From an uncultured Bacilli bacterium (lineage in GTDB: Bacteria; Bacillota_I; Bacilli_A; RF39; UBA660): a stretch of 49,039 nucleotides of DNA. Shown piece by piece: positions 13,806 through 22,906 of this stretch. Below the pieces are notes generated by a model, which saw only the letters and a program-made list of their open reading frames with translations, had not been told where the DNA came from and did not search any database. Numbering within the stretch: position 1 is the stretch's first letter; every line of letters begins with the position of its first letter. The stretch lies in contig CANRAL010000005.1 in NCBI GenBank assembly GCA_947628585.1, forward strand, positions 1-49,039, given 5' to 3'. The position numbers and the translations under genes are program-made.

Positions 13806-15224
13806 TTATAAAGATTCAATTTCTCCCATATTTTGTTCATTTAAATTATCTATACCTAAAGCCTCGACATTATCCTTAGTTAGGGTATCATTTAAATTTT
13901 CCTCATTTTCTTGAGTATTTAATGAATCAGGGTTATCAATACTTTCATTTGAACTATTTGGTCCATTAGTAATACTATTAACTTTTCCAATAAAAGCATT
14001 TTTTAATTCTACATCATTTTCATCAATATCATCTTCAACATCAATAACTCTAAATATTTCATCAATACTTGTTAGGCCTTCAATTACTTTATCCAAGCCA
14101 TCTTGTAATAAAGATGATACATCACTTTCATCGTAAACTAAATGTCTTAATTCTGGTTTTGGAGAGTTATTTACTATAGCATCTCTTACGCCTTGATTAA
14201 TTATTAAAACTTCATGGATAGCCAAACGTCCAGAATAACCGTGAATACATTCACTACAACCATTAGGACTATATATTTTAGCCACATCTTTACCTAATGC
14301 TTGCTTAAATAAAACTTTTTCGTAAGGAGTTGTTTCTCTTTCAATTCGACATTTAGGACATAGTCTTTTTACAAGTCTTTGCGAAATAATCCCTGTTAAA
14401 GCACTACCTAATAAATATCTTTCTACATCCATATCCAATAATCTTTCAATTGTTGTTAAAGAGTTATTGGTGTGGATGGTTGATAATACTAAATGCCCTG
14501 TTATTGATGCCCTAACAGCTATTCGAGCCGTTTCATTATCTCTTATTTCCCCGATCATTATAATATCCGGGTCTTGTCTTAAAATACTTCTTAATGTATT
14601 ACCAAAAGTTAAACCAATTTCACTCATAACTTGGACTTGATTAATACCAGGTATTTTCATTTCAACAGGGTCTTCTACTGTAATAATATTTCGTTCAGTG
14701 GTATTTAATATTTGTAATGCAGCATATACAGTGGTTGATTTCCCACTACCAGTTGCTCCTGCTACCATAATAATTCCATTAGGCAAACTAATTAATTTTT
14801 TTATCTTTTCTAAATTCTTTTCCGTTAATCCTAAATTTTCTAAACCTTCGCTACTCATTTTATAATTTAAAATCCGAATAACTATTTTTTCTCCATCAAC
14901 TATAGGTAAACTTGATACCCGAAGGTCTAAATCTATTTCATCCGTTAAATTTTTAATAGCTCCATCTTGAGGAAGACGAGTTTCCGTTATATTCATACCA
15001 CTAATAATTTTTATTCTAGTAAGTAAATTTTTCTTAACAAAATTAGGAACTTTAGCATACTCTAATAATTCCCCATCAATTCTAATGCGGACATTTAAAG
15101 CTTCTTCTGTTGGATCGAAATGAATATCTGAGGCATTATGATTAATTGCATCAATAATCATTTCATTAACTATGTCAACTACTGGCTTATTTTCATAATC
15201 GAAGTCTCTAAACATGAGTATCAC
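13806..15224 (-). CDS. GspE/PilB-family secretion/assembly ATPase
   Basis: Hexameric cytoplasmic ATPase that drives type II secretion or type IV pilus assembly. The 472-residue protein begins directly with the N2 domain (ASDIHFDP, RIRIDGELLEY; no N1 domain), then Walker A GATGSGKSTT (near 155), an Asp box (IITVEDPVE), Walker B IIMIGEIRDNETA and His box (GHLVLSTIHTN). A tetracysteine zinc site is seen as CPKC (near 290) and CSEC (near 325). A C-terminal acidic tail of about 85 residues (Asn/Asp/Glu rich) is unusual. The GTG at 15224 has AAAGGA at good spacing; an ATG at 15215 is the alternative. No PilC or pilin gene is adjacent, and the IS lies downstream. Confidence 0.9.
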   Translation of the reverse strand: MILMFRDFDYENKPVVDIVNEMIIDAINHNASDIHFDPTEEALNVRIRIDGELLEYAKVPNFVKKNLLTRIKIISGMNITETRLPQDGAIKNLTDEIDLDLRVSSLPIVDGEKIVIRILNYKMSSEGLENLGLTEKNLEKIKKLISLPNGIIMVAGATGSGKSTTVYAALQILNTTERNIITVEDPVEMKIPGINQVQVMSEIGLTFGNTLRSILRQDPDIIMIGEIRDNETARIAVRASITGHLVLSTIHTNNSLTTIERLLDMDVERYLLGSALTGIISQRLVKRLCPKCRIERETTPYEKVLFKQALGKDVAKIYSPNGCSECIHGYSGRLAIHEVLIINQGVRDAIVNNSPKPELRHLVYDESDVSSLLQDGLDKVIEGLTSIDEIFRVIDVEDDIDENDVELKNAFIGKVNSITNGPNSSNESIDNPDSLNTQENEENLNDTLTKDNVEALGIDNLNEQNMGEIESL

Positions 15225-15303
15225 ACAATCCTTTATTCTTTAATAATTATACAATAAATATTTCTTTTAGACAATACATTTTTAGGAATAAAATATGCAA
15301 AAA

Positions 15304-15336
15304 TAAAAAGCCCTTAATTTATCATTAAAAGCTTTT
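15304..15336 (-). terminator. Terminator after rseP
   Basis: On the minus strand AAAAGC-TTTTAAT ... ATTAAG-GGCTTTTT forms an imperfect stem followed by T-rich sequence, 16 nt after the rseP stop. Confidence 0.65.
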
Positions 15337-15351
15337 ATTAAGAAATATTTT

Positions 15352-16404
15352 TTAAAAAATTCTTATTATATCTTGAATTGTAATATATATCATTAATAAA
15401 ATGAGTAAACCAAAACCTATCATATTAATAATATTTTCTAATTTAGGATTAACGGGACTACCTTTTATTTTTTCAATAAGTAAGAATAATACATGACCTC
15501 CATCAAAGGCTGGGAATGGTAATATATTAATAAATCCTACATTAATCGATAAGAAGGCTAATAAACTCATAATAGAACTTACTCCCGTACTAACAGAATC
15601 ACCTACTACTTGATAGATACCAACTGGTCCCGATAAAGCATTAAGTCCTATTTTACCAGTAAATAATCCCGCGATAGTAAGCCACATAGTATGAACAACA
15701 CTACCAAATTTTAGAAAAGCGTATTTAATACAGTCAAAGAATCCATTTGTTTCAGTAACATCAACTTCGATACCGAATACTTTTGTTTCTTCTTTCGTAT
15801 CTTCATTTACTTCAACTTTAGGTACAATTTTATATGTATCCATGCTGCCATCTTCATGCTTAATATCAAAAGTATAATATTCTTTATCATTTTTCATATA
15901 TAAAACTATTTGAGCAACATCCCAACTACTAATTTTATAATCATTTATTTTAACTATTCTATCACCTTTAGTAATTCCCGCTTCCGCCATAGGATAATCG
16001 GCGATTACATTTTTTACAATTGGTTTTAAAGTTACACCGCCCCAGATTAAAGCTCCTAGAAATAAAAGAAGTATGGCTAATATAAAATTATTAGTAACCC
16101 CAGCAACTAAAATTATTAATCTTTGATACCATTTCTTATTACACATTAATTTAGACTTTGGTATTTTTTTATCGTCTTCGTATACTTCTCCAGCCATCGA
16201 AACAAATCCGCCTATAGGAATTGCTCTTATATTATATCTAATTTTATCTTTTCCTAAGTGACTAAAAATAACTGGCCCCATACCAATGGAAAATTCATAT
16301 ATATAAACGCCAAAAGTCTTAGCCCATATAAAATGGCCAAATTCATGAACTAAAATAATAATTCCTAAAATAAATATTAACAATAGTAAAGTCAAAAACC
16401 ACAT
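15352..16404 (-). CDS. rseP: Site-2 zinc metalloprotease RseP/RasP
   Basis: Intramembrane protease that cleaves anti-sigma factors and leftover signal peptides. A 350-residue protein with the HEFGH zinc motif in the first helix (near residue 20), the GMGPVIF/RAIPIGGFV segments, a central PDZ domain (about 130-215, beginning PIVKNVIADYPMAEAGITKGDRI) and the second metal-ligand motif as LPFPAFDGGH (near 300). Four membrane helices are evident. GGAGGAG precedes the ATG. It follows cdsA as in Bacillus, but dxr, which usually lies between them, is absent. Confidence 0.95.
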   Translation of the reverse strand: MWFLTLLLLIFILGIIILVHEFGHFIWAKTFGVYIYEFSIGMGPVIFSHLGKDKIRYNIRAIPIGGFVSMAGEVYEDDKKIPKSKLMCNKKWYQRLIILVAGVTNNFILAILLLFLGALIWGGVTLKPIVKNVIADYPMAEAGITKGDRIVKINDYKISSWDVAQIVLYMKNDKEYYTFDIKHEDGSMDTYKIVPKVEVNEDTKEETKVFGIEVDVTETNGFFDCIKYAFLKFGSVVHTMWLTIAGLFTGKIGLNALSGPVGIYQVVGDSVSTGVSSIMSLLAFLSINVGFINILPFPAFDGGHVLFLLIEKIKGSPVNPKLENIINMIGFGLLILLMIYITIQDIIRIF

Positions 16405-16417
16405 AAAATATCTCCTC

Positions 16418-17206
16418 CTATAAAAATGTCATTAATAAAAAATATGATAAAACTACAAAAATAAAACTATCTATCCGATCTAATATTCCTCCATGACCAG
16501 GCATAATATTAGAAAAATCTTTTATATCATTTTCTCGTTTAATTTTACTCATAAATAAATCCCCTATTTGTCCTATGACGGAAAGTAATGCTGTTGCTAA
16601 AACAACTCGCCATGAAAAAGATTTAATTAATAATGAATAAATAATAGTACCCCCTAAAGTTCCGGCAAAGAAACCAGCAAAAGATCCTTCCCAAGTTTTA
16701 TTAGGACTAATCTTAGGACATAATTTATTTTTACCTAATAATTTTCCAATTATATAAGCAAAAGTATCAGTCAAAATCGGAACACTTAATAAATAGATAA
16801 ATAACTCTATTCCCCTATTACGGGCAATAATAAATAAATTTCCTGTAATTCCTAAAAAGAATGTAATTCCCATTAAGTAAAAAGCATCTTTGGTGGAATA
16901 TTTATCTTGATAGAATATCGTAGGAATTCCTAATAAAATAAGACATAAAATTATCTTTTCATATGATATTCCAAACTCTATAGTTTGATATAAAAAATGG
17001 TTATATATTAATAAAGTTAAACAAATAATACTAATCACAATCATTAATTTAGGTAATTCTTGATGTGATTTTCGTAAATCTAATAATTCTTTAAAGCCTA
17101 AAATAGCCAGCAAGCCTACTCCAAAGTAAAAATAAAAACTGCCTACATATATTAAGGGTATAGCTATTAATGCTGCAATAAAAGCCGAAATTAATCTTTG
17201 TTTCAC
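16418..17206 (-). CDS. cdsA: Phosphatidate cytidylyltransferase
   Basis: Integral-membrane enzyme that makes CDP-diacylglycerol from CTP and phosphatidic acid, the branch point for phosphatidylglycerol and cardiolipin. A 262-residue protein with about eight helices. The family signature is at the C-terminus: SPNKTWEGSFAGFFAG, then KRENDIKDFSNIMPGHGGILDRIDS, with the metal-binding Asp pair. It starts with GTG, with GAGGAT about 10 nt upstream. Co-directional with rseP with a 13-nt gap. Confidence 0.95.
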   Translation of the reverse strand: MKQRLISAFIAALIAIPLIYVGSFYFYFGVGLLAILGFKELLDLRKSHQELPKLMIVISIICLTLLIYNHFLYQTIEFGISYEKIILCLILLGIPTIFYQDKYSTKDAFYLMGITFFLGITGNLFIIARNRGIELFIYLLSVPILTDTFAYIIGKLLGKNKLCPKISPNKTWEGSFAGFFAGTLGGTIIYSLLIKSFSWRVVLATALLSVIGQIGDLFMSKIKRENDIKDFSNIMPGHGGILDRIDSFIFVVLSYFLLMTFL

Positions 17207-17316
17207 TAAAAATCTATCCTCTTTTCTATTAATAAGTATACTAAAATTATGGCTTAAAGTAAATATTATTTCTCTTTTAATTATCTAAAAAAATGCAAAT
17301 TAACATTGAAAAACTA

Positions 17317-17345
17317 TTTATTTTTTTCCCCATTTATGCTATACT
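17317..17345 (+). promoter_or_regulatory. Promoter of tRNA-Lys with extended -10
   Basis: TTTATT (17317-17322), 17-nt spacer, TGCTATACT (extended -10, hexamer 17340-17345), 20 nt before the tRNA. Confidence 0.7.
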
Positions 17346-17364
17346 TACTAAGTAATTGAAATTT

Positions 17365-17440
17365 GGGCTGTTAGCTCAGTTGGTAGAGCAACTGACTCTT
17401 AATCAGTGGGTCTAGGGTTCGAATCCCTAACAGCCCACCA
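17365..17440 (+). tRNA. tRNA-Lys(CTT)
   Basis: Complete 76-nt cloverleaf: acceptor GGGCTGT / ACAGCCC, D-arm GCTCAGTTGGTAGAGC, anticodon loop CTCTTAA (anticodon CTT), T-arm GGGTTCGAATCCC, encoded CCA. Confidence 0.95.
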
Positions 17441-17448
17441 AATTGATA

Positions 17449-17474
17449 AAAACTCCATTTAAATGGAGTTTTAT
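17449..17474. terminator. Bidirectional terminator between tRNA-Lys and the membrane protein
   Basis: Perfect 24-nt palindrome AAAACTCCATTT and its complement (17449-17472), flanked by A and T runs on both sides, so it can end transcription from tRNA-Lys (plus) and from the convergent membrane-protein gene (minus). Confidence 0.85.
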
Positions 17475-19544
17475 TTATAACCAAAACATAAAAGCATAAT
17501 AAATTTTATAAAAAATTAGTCTCAATATATCTTCATTAGCAAATAAATTTCGGGCTAAAAAGAAAGTTAATAAATTATAAATAATGCTTATAAATAATAA
17601 AGTTGTTATTATTTTTTTTAATTCAATATTAGTTTTACTATTTAATATGGCTAAAATGATAATTACCGTACTTAAAGCAAGTAAAAAACCAAAATCGCCA
17701 ATATATCTTGGTAATATCCCAGCCATTTGGGTATCAAAAATTACTATTACTATAGCTAAGATAACCATTAATATATTTAATAGTGTTAATTGAGAATTTT
17801 TAATTAAATTTTTAAATTTTAAAGGGAATAAACTTAACAAACATATAATGTTCATAAAGAAAAATCCGCCATACATTTTTTCATAAATCGTTTTACCTAA
17901 ATATGAAGTAGCAATTTTATAGGTGTTAATAAAAGGAAATATTAAATTTATTTTAGTTGGAGCAAAAAGAAAATGAAATAATCCTAAGCCTGTCCGATCA
18001 AATTTAAAACCTCTTTTCGTCATATCATTTGTTGTTAAATTATAGTTTGCTCCAAAATCTAAAATACTATCAAACCTAAAATAATTATAAGCCATTAAAA
18101 ATAGACCAATTACAATAAATGGCATTATAAATAAAATGGTATTTTTAAGAGATTTTCGAGAAAATAATTCGCGAGATTTAAAAATATAAGGCCATATAAT
18201 TACTAAACCTAAAATGAATGTTAATAATAGCTGAGGACGACAACCAGCAACTAAAGCAAAAAATAAACTTCCCCAAAATAAGTAGATACCCTTTAACTTT
18301 TCTTCTCTGGTAGCTAAAAGATAACAATTTAGACCTAGTAAAGCAAAACTTACCCCAAAAATAATTGGTAAATTATAGAAAGTTGGTTCTCCTGAAAAAT
18401 TAGCTAATCCTCCCGCTAAAGCCATAAAAATACTTAAGAAAATATAATTTATATAACTAGTCTTTGCAAAATATCTTTTAATAATTGTATAAACTAAACT
18501 AAATACGCTTAGTAAATAGAGAAATATTCCAATACTTATTGCTATATTATTGGGTAAATCCTGATGCGTTATTAAATAAAACGGAAAATAAGTTAAAAGA
18601 CAAGGGACTATTCCAAAATAAGAATAATATTTGCCATTATAAAAAGCGTAATCCCAATAATAATCATTATAACGATTTAAAATACTATCTCGGTAAACTG
18701 TATCATAGGGATTTATTAAATTATTAAGTCTTTCATCAACTTGTAAATTTAAAGAAAGACTGCCATGGGCTAAAGATCGAGCTAAATTTTTATATTGAGA
18801 ATAATGGCTCGTTCTTTTTACAGTATAAGTTTTAACATTAAAAAGCGTACCAATACTAAAAATAGAACCAATAACTAAAATTACAATTAAAGTTATTATT
18901 TTATGATTTTTAAAATTATATTTTATTTCATGTAATTTATTTTTAGGATTAATTATGAATATGGCTAAGAAAAATAAACTTACGACAATAAATCTTAAAA
19001 TATTAAAATGAAAAGGAACCCGACTATTTATAGCAATTTCCTCAATTTTAAAATCATGATTAAGGCTATTAATTTTTATTTTCAAATTTCCAATTTTCCC
19101 GGAAGGATTTACTTTTATATAATGACTTTCTCGAATATCACTTGCATAATCTCTAGCACCAGCATCTAAATAAATACTATTAGCCTCATCAGTAAAAAAT
19201 ATTTCATAATTCATAAGAAAAGTTTTATCACTACTTATTTTTAAATAAATATTATGAATCTCTGTATTAAGATTATTTATTTCTAAATAATTATCAACAT
19301 CAGCCCGACATGTATCTAGGCAATGAATTCCATATAAATTATAATTTGGTAAAGTTTCTTTTTTAAAAAAAATACTTTCCCATGATCGAAAATTAAAAAC
19401 AATAATTTCTATAATTAAAGCTATTAGTAAAGTTCGATTTATTAACTTTAATAGCTCTTTAGCAAAAACATTTTTAATATTAACTTTTTTTCTAAATATA
19501 TATAAAAATAATATAATTAAACCAATAATTATTCCAACTACCAT
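17475..19544 (-). CDS. Large multispanning membrane protein, possible GT-C-like glycosyltransferase
   Basis: A 689-residue membrane protein from the ATG at 19544 (GAGGT site 5 nt upstream; a GTG five codons earlier is less likely). It has two N-terminal helices, an extracytoplasmic beta-rich domain of about 110 residues with CLDTC (near 85), then at least ten more helices. The first large loop after helix three holds SLAHGSLSLNLQVDERLNNL and RYNDYYWDYAFYNGKYYSYFGIVPC, a pattern seen in uncharacterised GT-C-like proteins of gut Firmicutes. A role in polyprenyl-linked sugar transfer is plausible but not shown by any catalytic motif that I can name. Confidence 0.7.
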   Translation of the reverse strand: MVVGIIIGLIILFLYIFRKKVNIKNVFAKELLKLINRTLLIALIIEIIVFNFRSWESIFFKKETLPNYNLYGIHCLDTCRADVDNYLEINNLNTEIHNIYLKISSDKTFLMNYEIFFTDEANSIYLDAGARDYASDIRESHYIKVNPSGKIGNLKIKINSLNHDFKIEEIAINSRVPFHFNILRFIVVSLFFLAIFIINPKNKLHEIKYNFKNHKIITLIVILVIGSIFSIGTLFNVKTYTVKRTSHYSQYKNLARSLAHGSLSLNLQVDERLNNLINPYDTVYRDSILNRYNDYYWDYAFYNGKYYSYFGIVPCLLTYFPFYLITHQDLPNNIAISIGIFLYLLSVFSLVYTIIKRYFAKTSYINYIFLSIFMALAGGLANFSGEPTFYNLPIIFGVSFALLGLNCYLLATREEKLKGIYLFWGSLFFALVAGCRPQLLLTFILGLVIIWPYIFKSRELFSRKSLKNTILFIMPFIVIGLFLMAYNYFRFDSILDFGANYNLTTNDMTKRGFKFDRTGLGLFHFLFAPTKINLIFPFINTYKIATSYLGKTIYEKMYGGFFFMNIICLLSLFPLKFKNLIKNSQLTLLNILMVILAIVIVIFDTQMAGILPRYIGDFGFLLALSTVIIILAILNSKTNIELKKIITTLLFISIIYNLLTFFLARNLFANEDILRLIFYKIYYAFMFWL

Positions 19545-19653
19545 TTTTACCTCACTCACTTCTTTATTATATTATATTATTATTTTAAACATTTTTCAAT
19601 TTTTTAAAATAGCCAAATAATAAAAAGTATGATAAGATTATATTGAGGTTGAA

Positions 19654-19950
19654 ATGAATAAAAAAGATTATTTAAAAATGAGTAAGGAAGAAAAAAGATT
19701 CGCTCGAGAAAAATATTATAAAACCGAATCAGGTAAAATTAACAAAGGAAGATTCAGTCGTTTATTATTATGTGGAATATTATCAATTATTTATGCTCTA
19801 TTTTTAATAGTTGATGGTATTATTAAAAAAAGTAGTTTCTGGGTCTATATATTCGCAGCATTTATTATAGTTTTTGGAATTGTTTTTCTAGTTGGAAGAC
19901 ATAAAATATTAATTCGAAATATGAATAGTTTTTTAAAAAAGAATAAGTAA
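19654..19950 (+). CDS. Small two-helix membrane protein
   Basis: A 98-residue protein with a highly charged N-terminal half (MNKKDYLKMSKEEKRFAREKYY) and two hydrophobic helices (about 36-54 and 64-82), ending in a basic tail. GAGG lies 7 nt before the ATG. No family recognised. It stands divergent from the large membrane protein and is followed by its own terminator. Confidence 0.7.
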   Translation: MNKKDYLKMSKEEKRFAREKYYKTESGKINKGRFSRLLLCGILSIIYALFLIVDGIIKKSSFWVYIFAAFIIVFGIVFLVGRHKILIRNMNSFLKKNK

Positions 19951-19966
19951 TTATTCTTTTTTATAT
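19937..19966 (+). terminator. Terminator overlapping the end of the 98-residue gene
   Basis: AAAAAGAATAA-GTAA-TTATTCTTTTTT stem with a T-run on the plus strand, spanning the stop codon. Confidence 0.75.
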
Positions 19967-19974
19967 GATTTAAT

Positions 19975-20340
19975 ATGAATATTAATGAAAAATTAAAGAG
20001 ACTAAAAACGGAAGATTTAATATGGATAGTTTATTTTTTTATTGCTGGGGCTGCTTTATATTCTAATATAGATGAAAGAAAATATCTATTAGCCAAAAAT
20101 TTAAAAGCCTATAAAGAAAAGAAAAATATTAATACTACTATTTTTGTAATTGCTCTAATTATTTATATTTATTTTGTTTTAATTAACACGGAAGATTTAA
20201 GCATAACTAAATATACGGATTCTAATTATATATACCGAGAATTACAATTAATTGGTTCTTTACTTTTTTTAATCGGAGGAATAATTTATTTAATTGTCGA
20301 AATAAAAGAACCATTTCCCGATGAAATAGCTCTTATTTAA
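19975..20340 (+). CDS. Small membrane protein of unknown function
   Basis: A 121-residue protein with three likely membrane helices (about 15-30, 52-68 and 88-107). It has no clear ribosome site before the ATG and lies just after a terminator, so the start and even expression are uncertain. The open frame, hydrophobic pattern and codon use match the neighbours. Its stop overlaps the end of the convergent deacetylase gene by 8 nt. Confidence 0.55.
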   Translation: MNINEKLKRLKTEDLIWIVYFFIAGAALYSNIDERKYLLAKNLKAYKEKKNINTTIFVIALIIYIYFVLINTEDLSITKYTDSNYIYRELQLIGSLLFLIGGIIYLIVEIKEPFPDEIALI

Positions 20341-21496
20341 AATATCGATAAACACCATGGGTAACTAATTCTTCTCCTTTAATATTTGCCAAAGTGGAAA
20401 CTGTTACTACTTGATAATCCATAGTGTATAATTTGGGTAATAATTTTTTAATAGCTTCAATACTACTTTCATAAGAATCATGAAATAAAATTATATCACC
20501 ATCCTTAATATTATCTAAAACATATTGGTATAAATATTCACTATCGCGATAACGCCAATCATTAGTATCAATATCCCATAGAATAAAAGGAGTATCTAAA
20601 GCTTGTTTAACACTATTATTTATAGCCCCATATGGAGGACGCGTTAAATAATATTTTTTACCTATCAATTTTTCTAAATATTCATTACTTTTATTATATT
20701 CTTCTTTTATTACTGTCGCCGTCTGTCTTTTAAAACTAGTATGATTATAGGAATGATAACCTATTTCATGATTAGCCTCATTAACAGCAATAACAGGATT
20801 AGAATTATTAATAACATTTTTAGTTACAAAGAAAAAGGTAGCATGGGCTTTATTATCTAATAATATATTACTTAATTTTTCTGTATATTTACTAGGACCA
20901 TCATCAAAAGTAAGTGCTATATGTTTTTTATTTTCATCTATTTTAAAACCATCTTCGTTACTATACTCTTCATCTATAGAAGGATTAAATACTAAATAAT
21001 CTTTAATTTCCTTATAATTAATAGTTAATGATAATTCATCTTCCATAGATGGATCTAAAGTAACATTATAATAATAAATAATTAAATATTTTTCATAAAA
21101 AGCGTAATTACCTTCGGTATTTTCTAAAACTTCCGCGATAAATTTAGGATATTTTAAATTTAATAATTCTTTAACTTTATTCTGAAAATCATCTAATTTA
21201 TCTTTTTTTATAATATCGGTTAAAGTTAATTTATCTCCCGTTTTATAATTATAAATTTCACCATTATAGATATTATCTTTAAAAGTTACTAAACTAGCAA
21301 TATCATTGGAAAATTTATAATTTAAAACAATTTCATCAGGATTAATACTAGATACGTATTTATCATAAATATCATTTTTGATACTTTCATTTTTATTTTC
21401 TTTAGAAAAAATAAGCAAACTAAGAATAAAAAGAATAACAATAGATATAAAACCTATTAGTAAATATTTATTATTTTTCTTTAATTTATACTTCAT
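20333..21496 (-). CDS. Membrane-anchored polysaccharide deacetylase (PdaC-like)
   Basis: A 387-residue protein with an N-terminal membrane anchor (about 10-28), a middle PdaC/DUF3298-like domain (about 45-175, with TGDKLTLTDIIKKD) and a C-terminal NodB catalytic domain from about 190. NodB motifs are intact: TFDDGPS (catalytic Asp and metal Asp), HSYNH (metal His pair), RPPYG, WDIDTNDW and ILFHDS. It should remove acetyl groups from peptidoglycan or a related glycan outside the membrane, as does Bacillus PdaC. It follows the ABC-2 permease gene by 15 nt. Confidence 0.92.
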   Translation of the reverse strand: MKYKLKKNNKYLLIGFISIVILFILSLLIFSKENKNESIKNDIYDKYVSSINPDEIVLNYKFSNDIASLVTFKDNIYNGEIYNYKTGDKLTLTDIIKKDKLDDFQNKVKELLNLKYPKFIAEVLENTEGNYAFYEKYLIIYYYNVTLDPSMEDELSLTINYKEIKDYLVFNPSIDEEYSNEDGFKIDENKKHIALTFDDGPSKYTEKLSNILLDNKAHATFFFVTKNVINNSNPVIAVNEANHEIGYHSYNHTSFKRQTATVIKEEYNKSNEYLEKLIGKKYYLTRPPYGAINNSVKQALDTPFILWDIDTNDWRYRDSEYLYQYVLDNIKDGDIILFHDSYESSIEAIKKLLPKLYTMDYQVVTVSTLANIKGEELVTHGVYRYFK

Positions 21497-21511
21497 AATA
21501 TCATTTCCTTT

Positions 21512-22906
21512 TTAAATATTTTTAATATTTCTTTTTTTAAAGACTATTAAACTACCAATTAACATAATTAAAAAATAAATTATACAAGTAATAATAGCTC
21601 TTTCAATACTTATATTATATGGCGATGATAAACCAAATAAATAATAAGAAAAATCCCAATTAGGTGTTACAAAAAATTTTAAAAAAGCTAACTTTGGATA
21701 AGTAATAAAACTATTTATAATTGAACTAGCTAGATATCCTAAAAAAGTTATTGTAATACTAAATGATGTACTTAAAATAATCGTTGATAAACTAAAACTT
21801 AACATTAGTAATAAAATTAGCATTGGTAATTTACTACTAAAGATTAAAAAATAATAACTAATAGCATTTAAAGTATAATATTTTCCCAAATCTACCGAAT
21901 AACTGACAAAAGGAATACTTAAAGAGCTATAACCATATAATAACCCACCTATAATAAGCTCGGATAAAAATAAGAATATAGCTATAAAAGGTAACATTAA
22001 AAGAGCGGCAATTAATTTAGCAAAATAAATTTTCCATCGTTCAAAAGGTAATGTTAATAAATTTTTTATTGTTCCTTTATTAAATTCTTCACTAATTATA
22101 CCCCCAGCTATCATAATAATAAATACTAGAATAATAATTTCACATTCACTATAAAGATTTAGAAAAACCATTCTAATAGTACTATTTTCTTTAGTATCGG
22201 TATTATTATCTAGAATATACTTATTTTCATAATAATTTTTAACTATTTCCTTATCTTCCTCATTAGGATTTTTTTCATAATTTATAATGGTATTTAAATC
22301 CCTTACCATTTCACTATAAGCATTATATAGATAATCATTACTTTTAAGTTCGGGATGGTTTAAAACATAATTATAAAGTTCAATTTTTCGATTTTCCATT
22401 TCTTTATTAATAGCTAATTCTTCACTATTCATATTAATTTCATTATTTTCATATTCCTTTAATAAATTTTTACTTTCATCTAACTTTTCATTTATAAAAT
22501 ATGCTAAATCATTATTTTTTATTTTTTCTTCAAAATTATTTAAAAGATTTAAATAACTATCGACGTTAGAATCATGATAAAAAAGAGCATTATAATAGTT
22601 ATAAGCTAAAGAATAATAATCATTTAAAATCATATCTTCTTGCCAAGCATGATGATAATCTTTTAATAAACTATAAACTCTTATTTCCGTATTTAAATTT
22701 ATAGTATCACTATTTGTAGAATCTATTTCTTTTAAACTATCTTCAGCACTATTTATATAAATTTGATAATTTTTAAACATAAGTGTATTTAAATTTTGAT
22801 ATAAAATATTAACTAAAAAAAGAAACAAAAAACCAATTATTAAAGTAATAAAAGTACTTTTTTTATGAAAAATTTTATAAATTTCCGCTTTAATTAAGTT
22901 AATCAA
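21512..22906 (-). CDS. ABC-2 type transporter permease
   Basis: A 464-residue permease with one N-terminal helix (about 18-38), a large extracytoplasmic Asp/Glu/Asn-rich domain of about 210 residues, then five helices including IAGGIISEEFNKGTIKNLLTLPFERWKIYFAKL, typical of the ABC-2/BcrB-like class. The TTG start has AGGAGG 8 nt upstream inside the end of the ATPase gene (8-nt overlap). The pair resembles transporters for peptide-antibiotic self-protection or lipid export; the substrate is unknown. Confidence 0.88.
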   Translation of the reverse strand: MINLIKAEIYKIFHKKSTFITLIIGFLFLFLVNILYQNLNTLMFKNYQIYINSAEDSLKEIDSTNSDTINLNTEIRVYSLLKDYHHAWQEDMILNDYYSLAYNYYNALFYHDSNVDSYLNLLNNFEEKIKNNDLAYFINEKLDESKNLLKEYENNEINMNSEELAINKEMENRKIELYNYVLNHPELKSNDYLYNAYSEMVRDLNTIINYEKNPNEEDKEIVKNYYENKYILDNNTDTKENSTIRMVFLNLYSECEIIILVFIIMIAGGIISEEFNKGTIKNLLTLPFERWKIYFAKLIAALLMLPFIAIFLFLSELIIGGLLYGYSSLSIPFVSYSVDLGKYYTLNAISYYFLIFSSKLPMLILLLMLSFSLSTIILSTSFSITITFLGYLASSIINSFITYPKLAFLKFFVTPNWDFSYYLFGLSSPYNISIERAIITCIIYFLIMLIGSLIVFKKRNIKNI

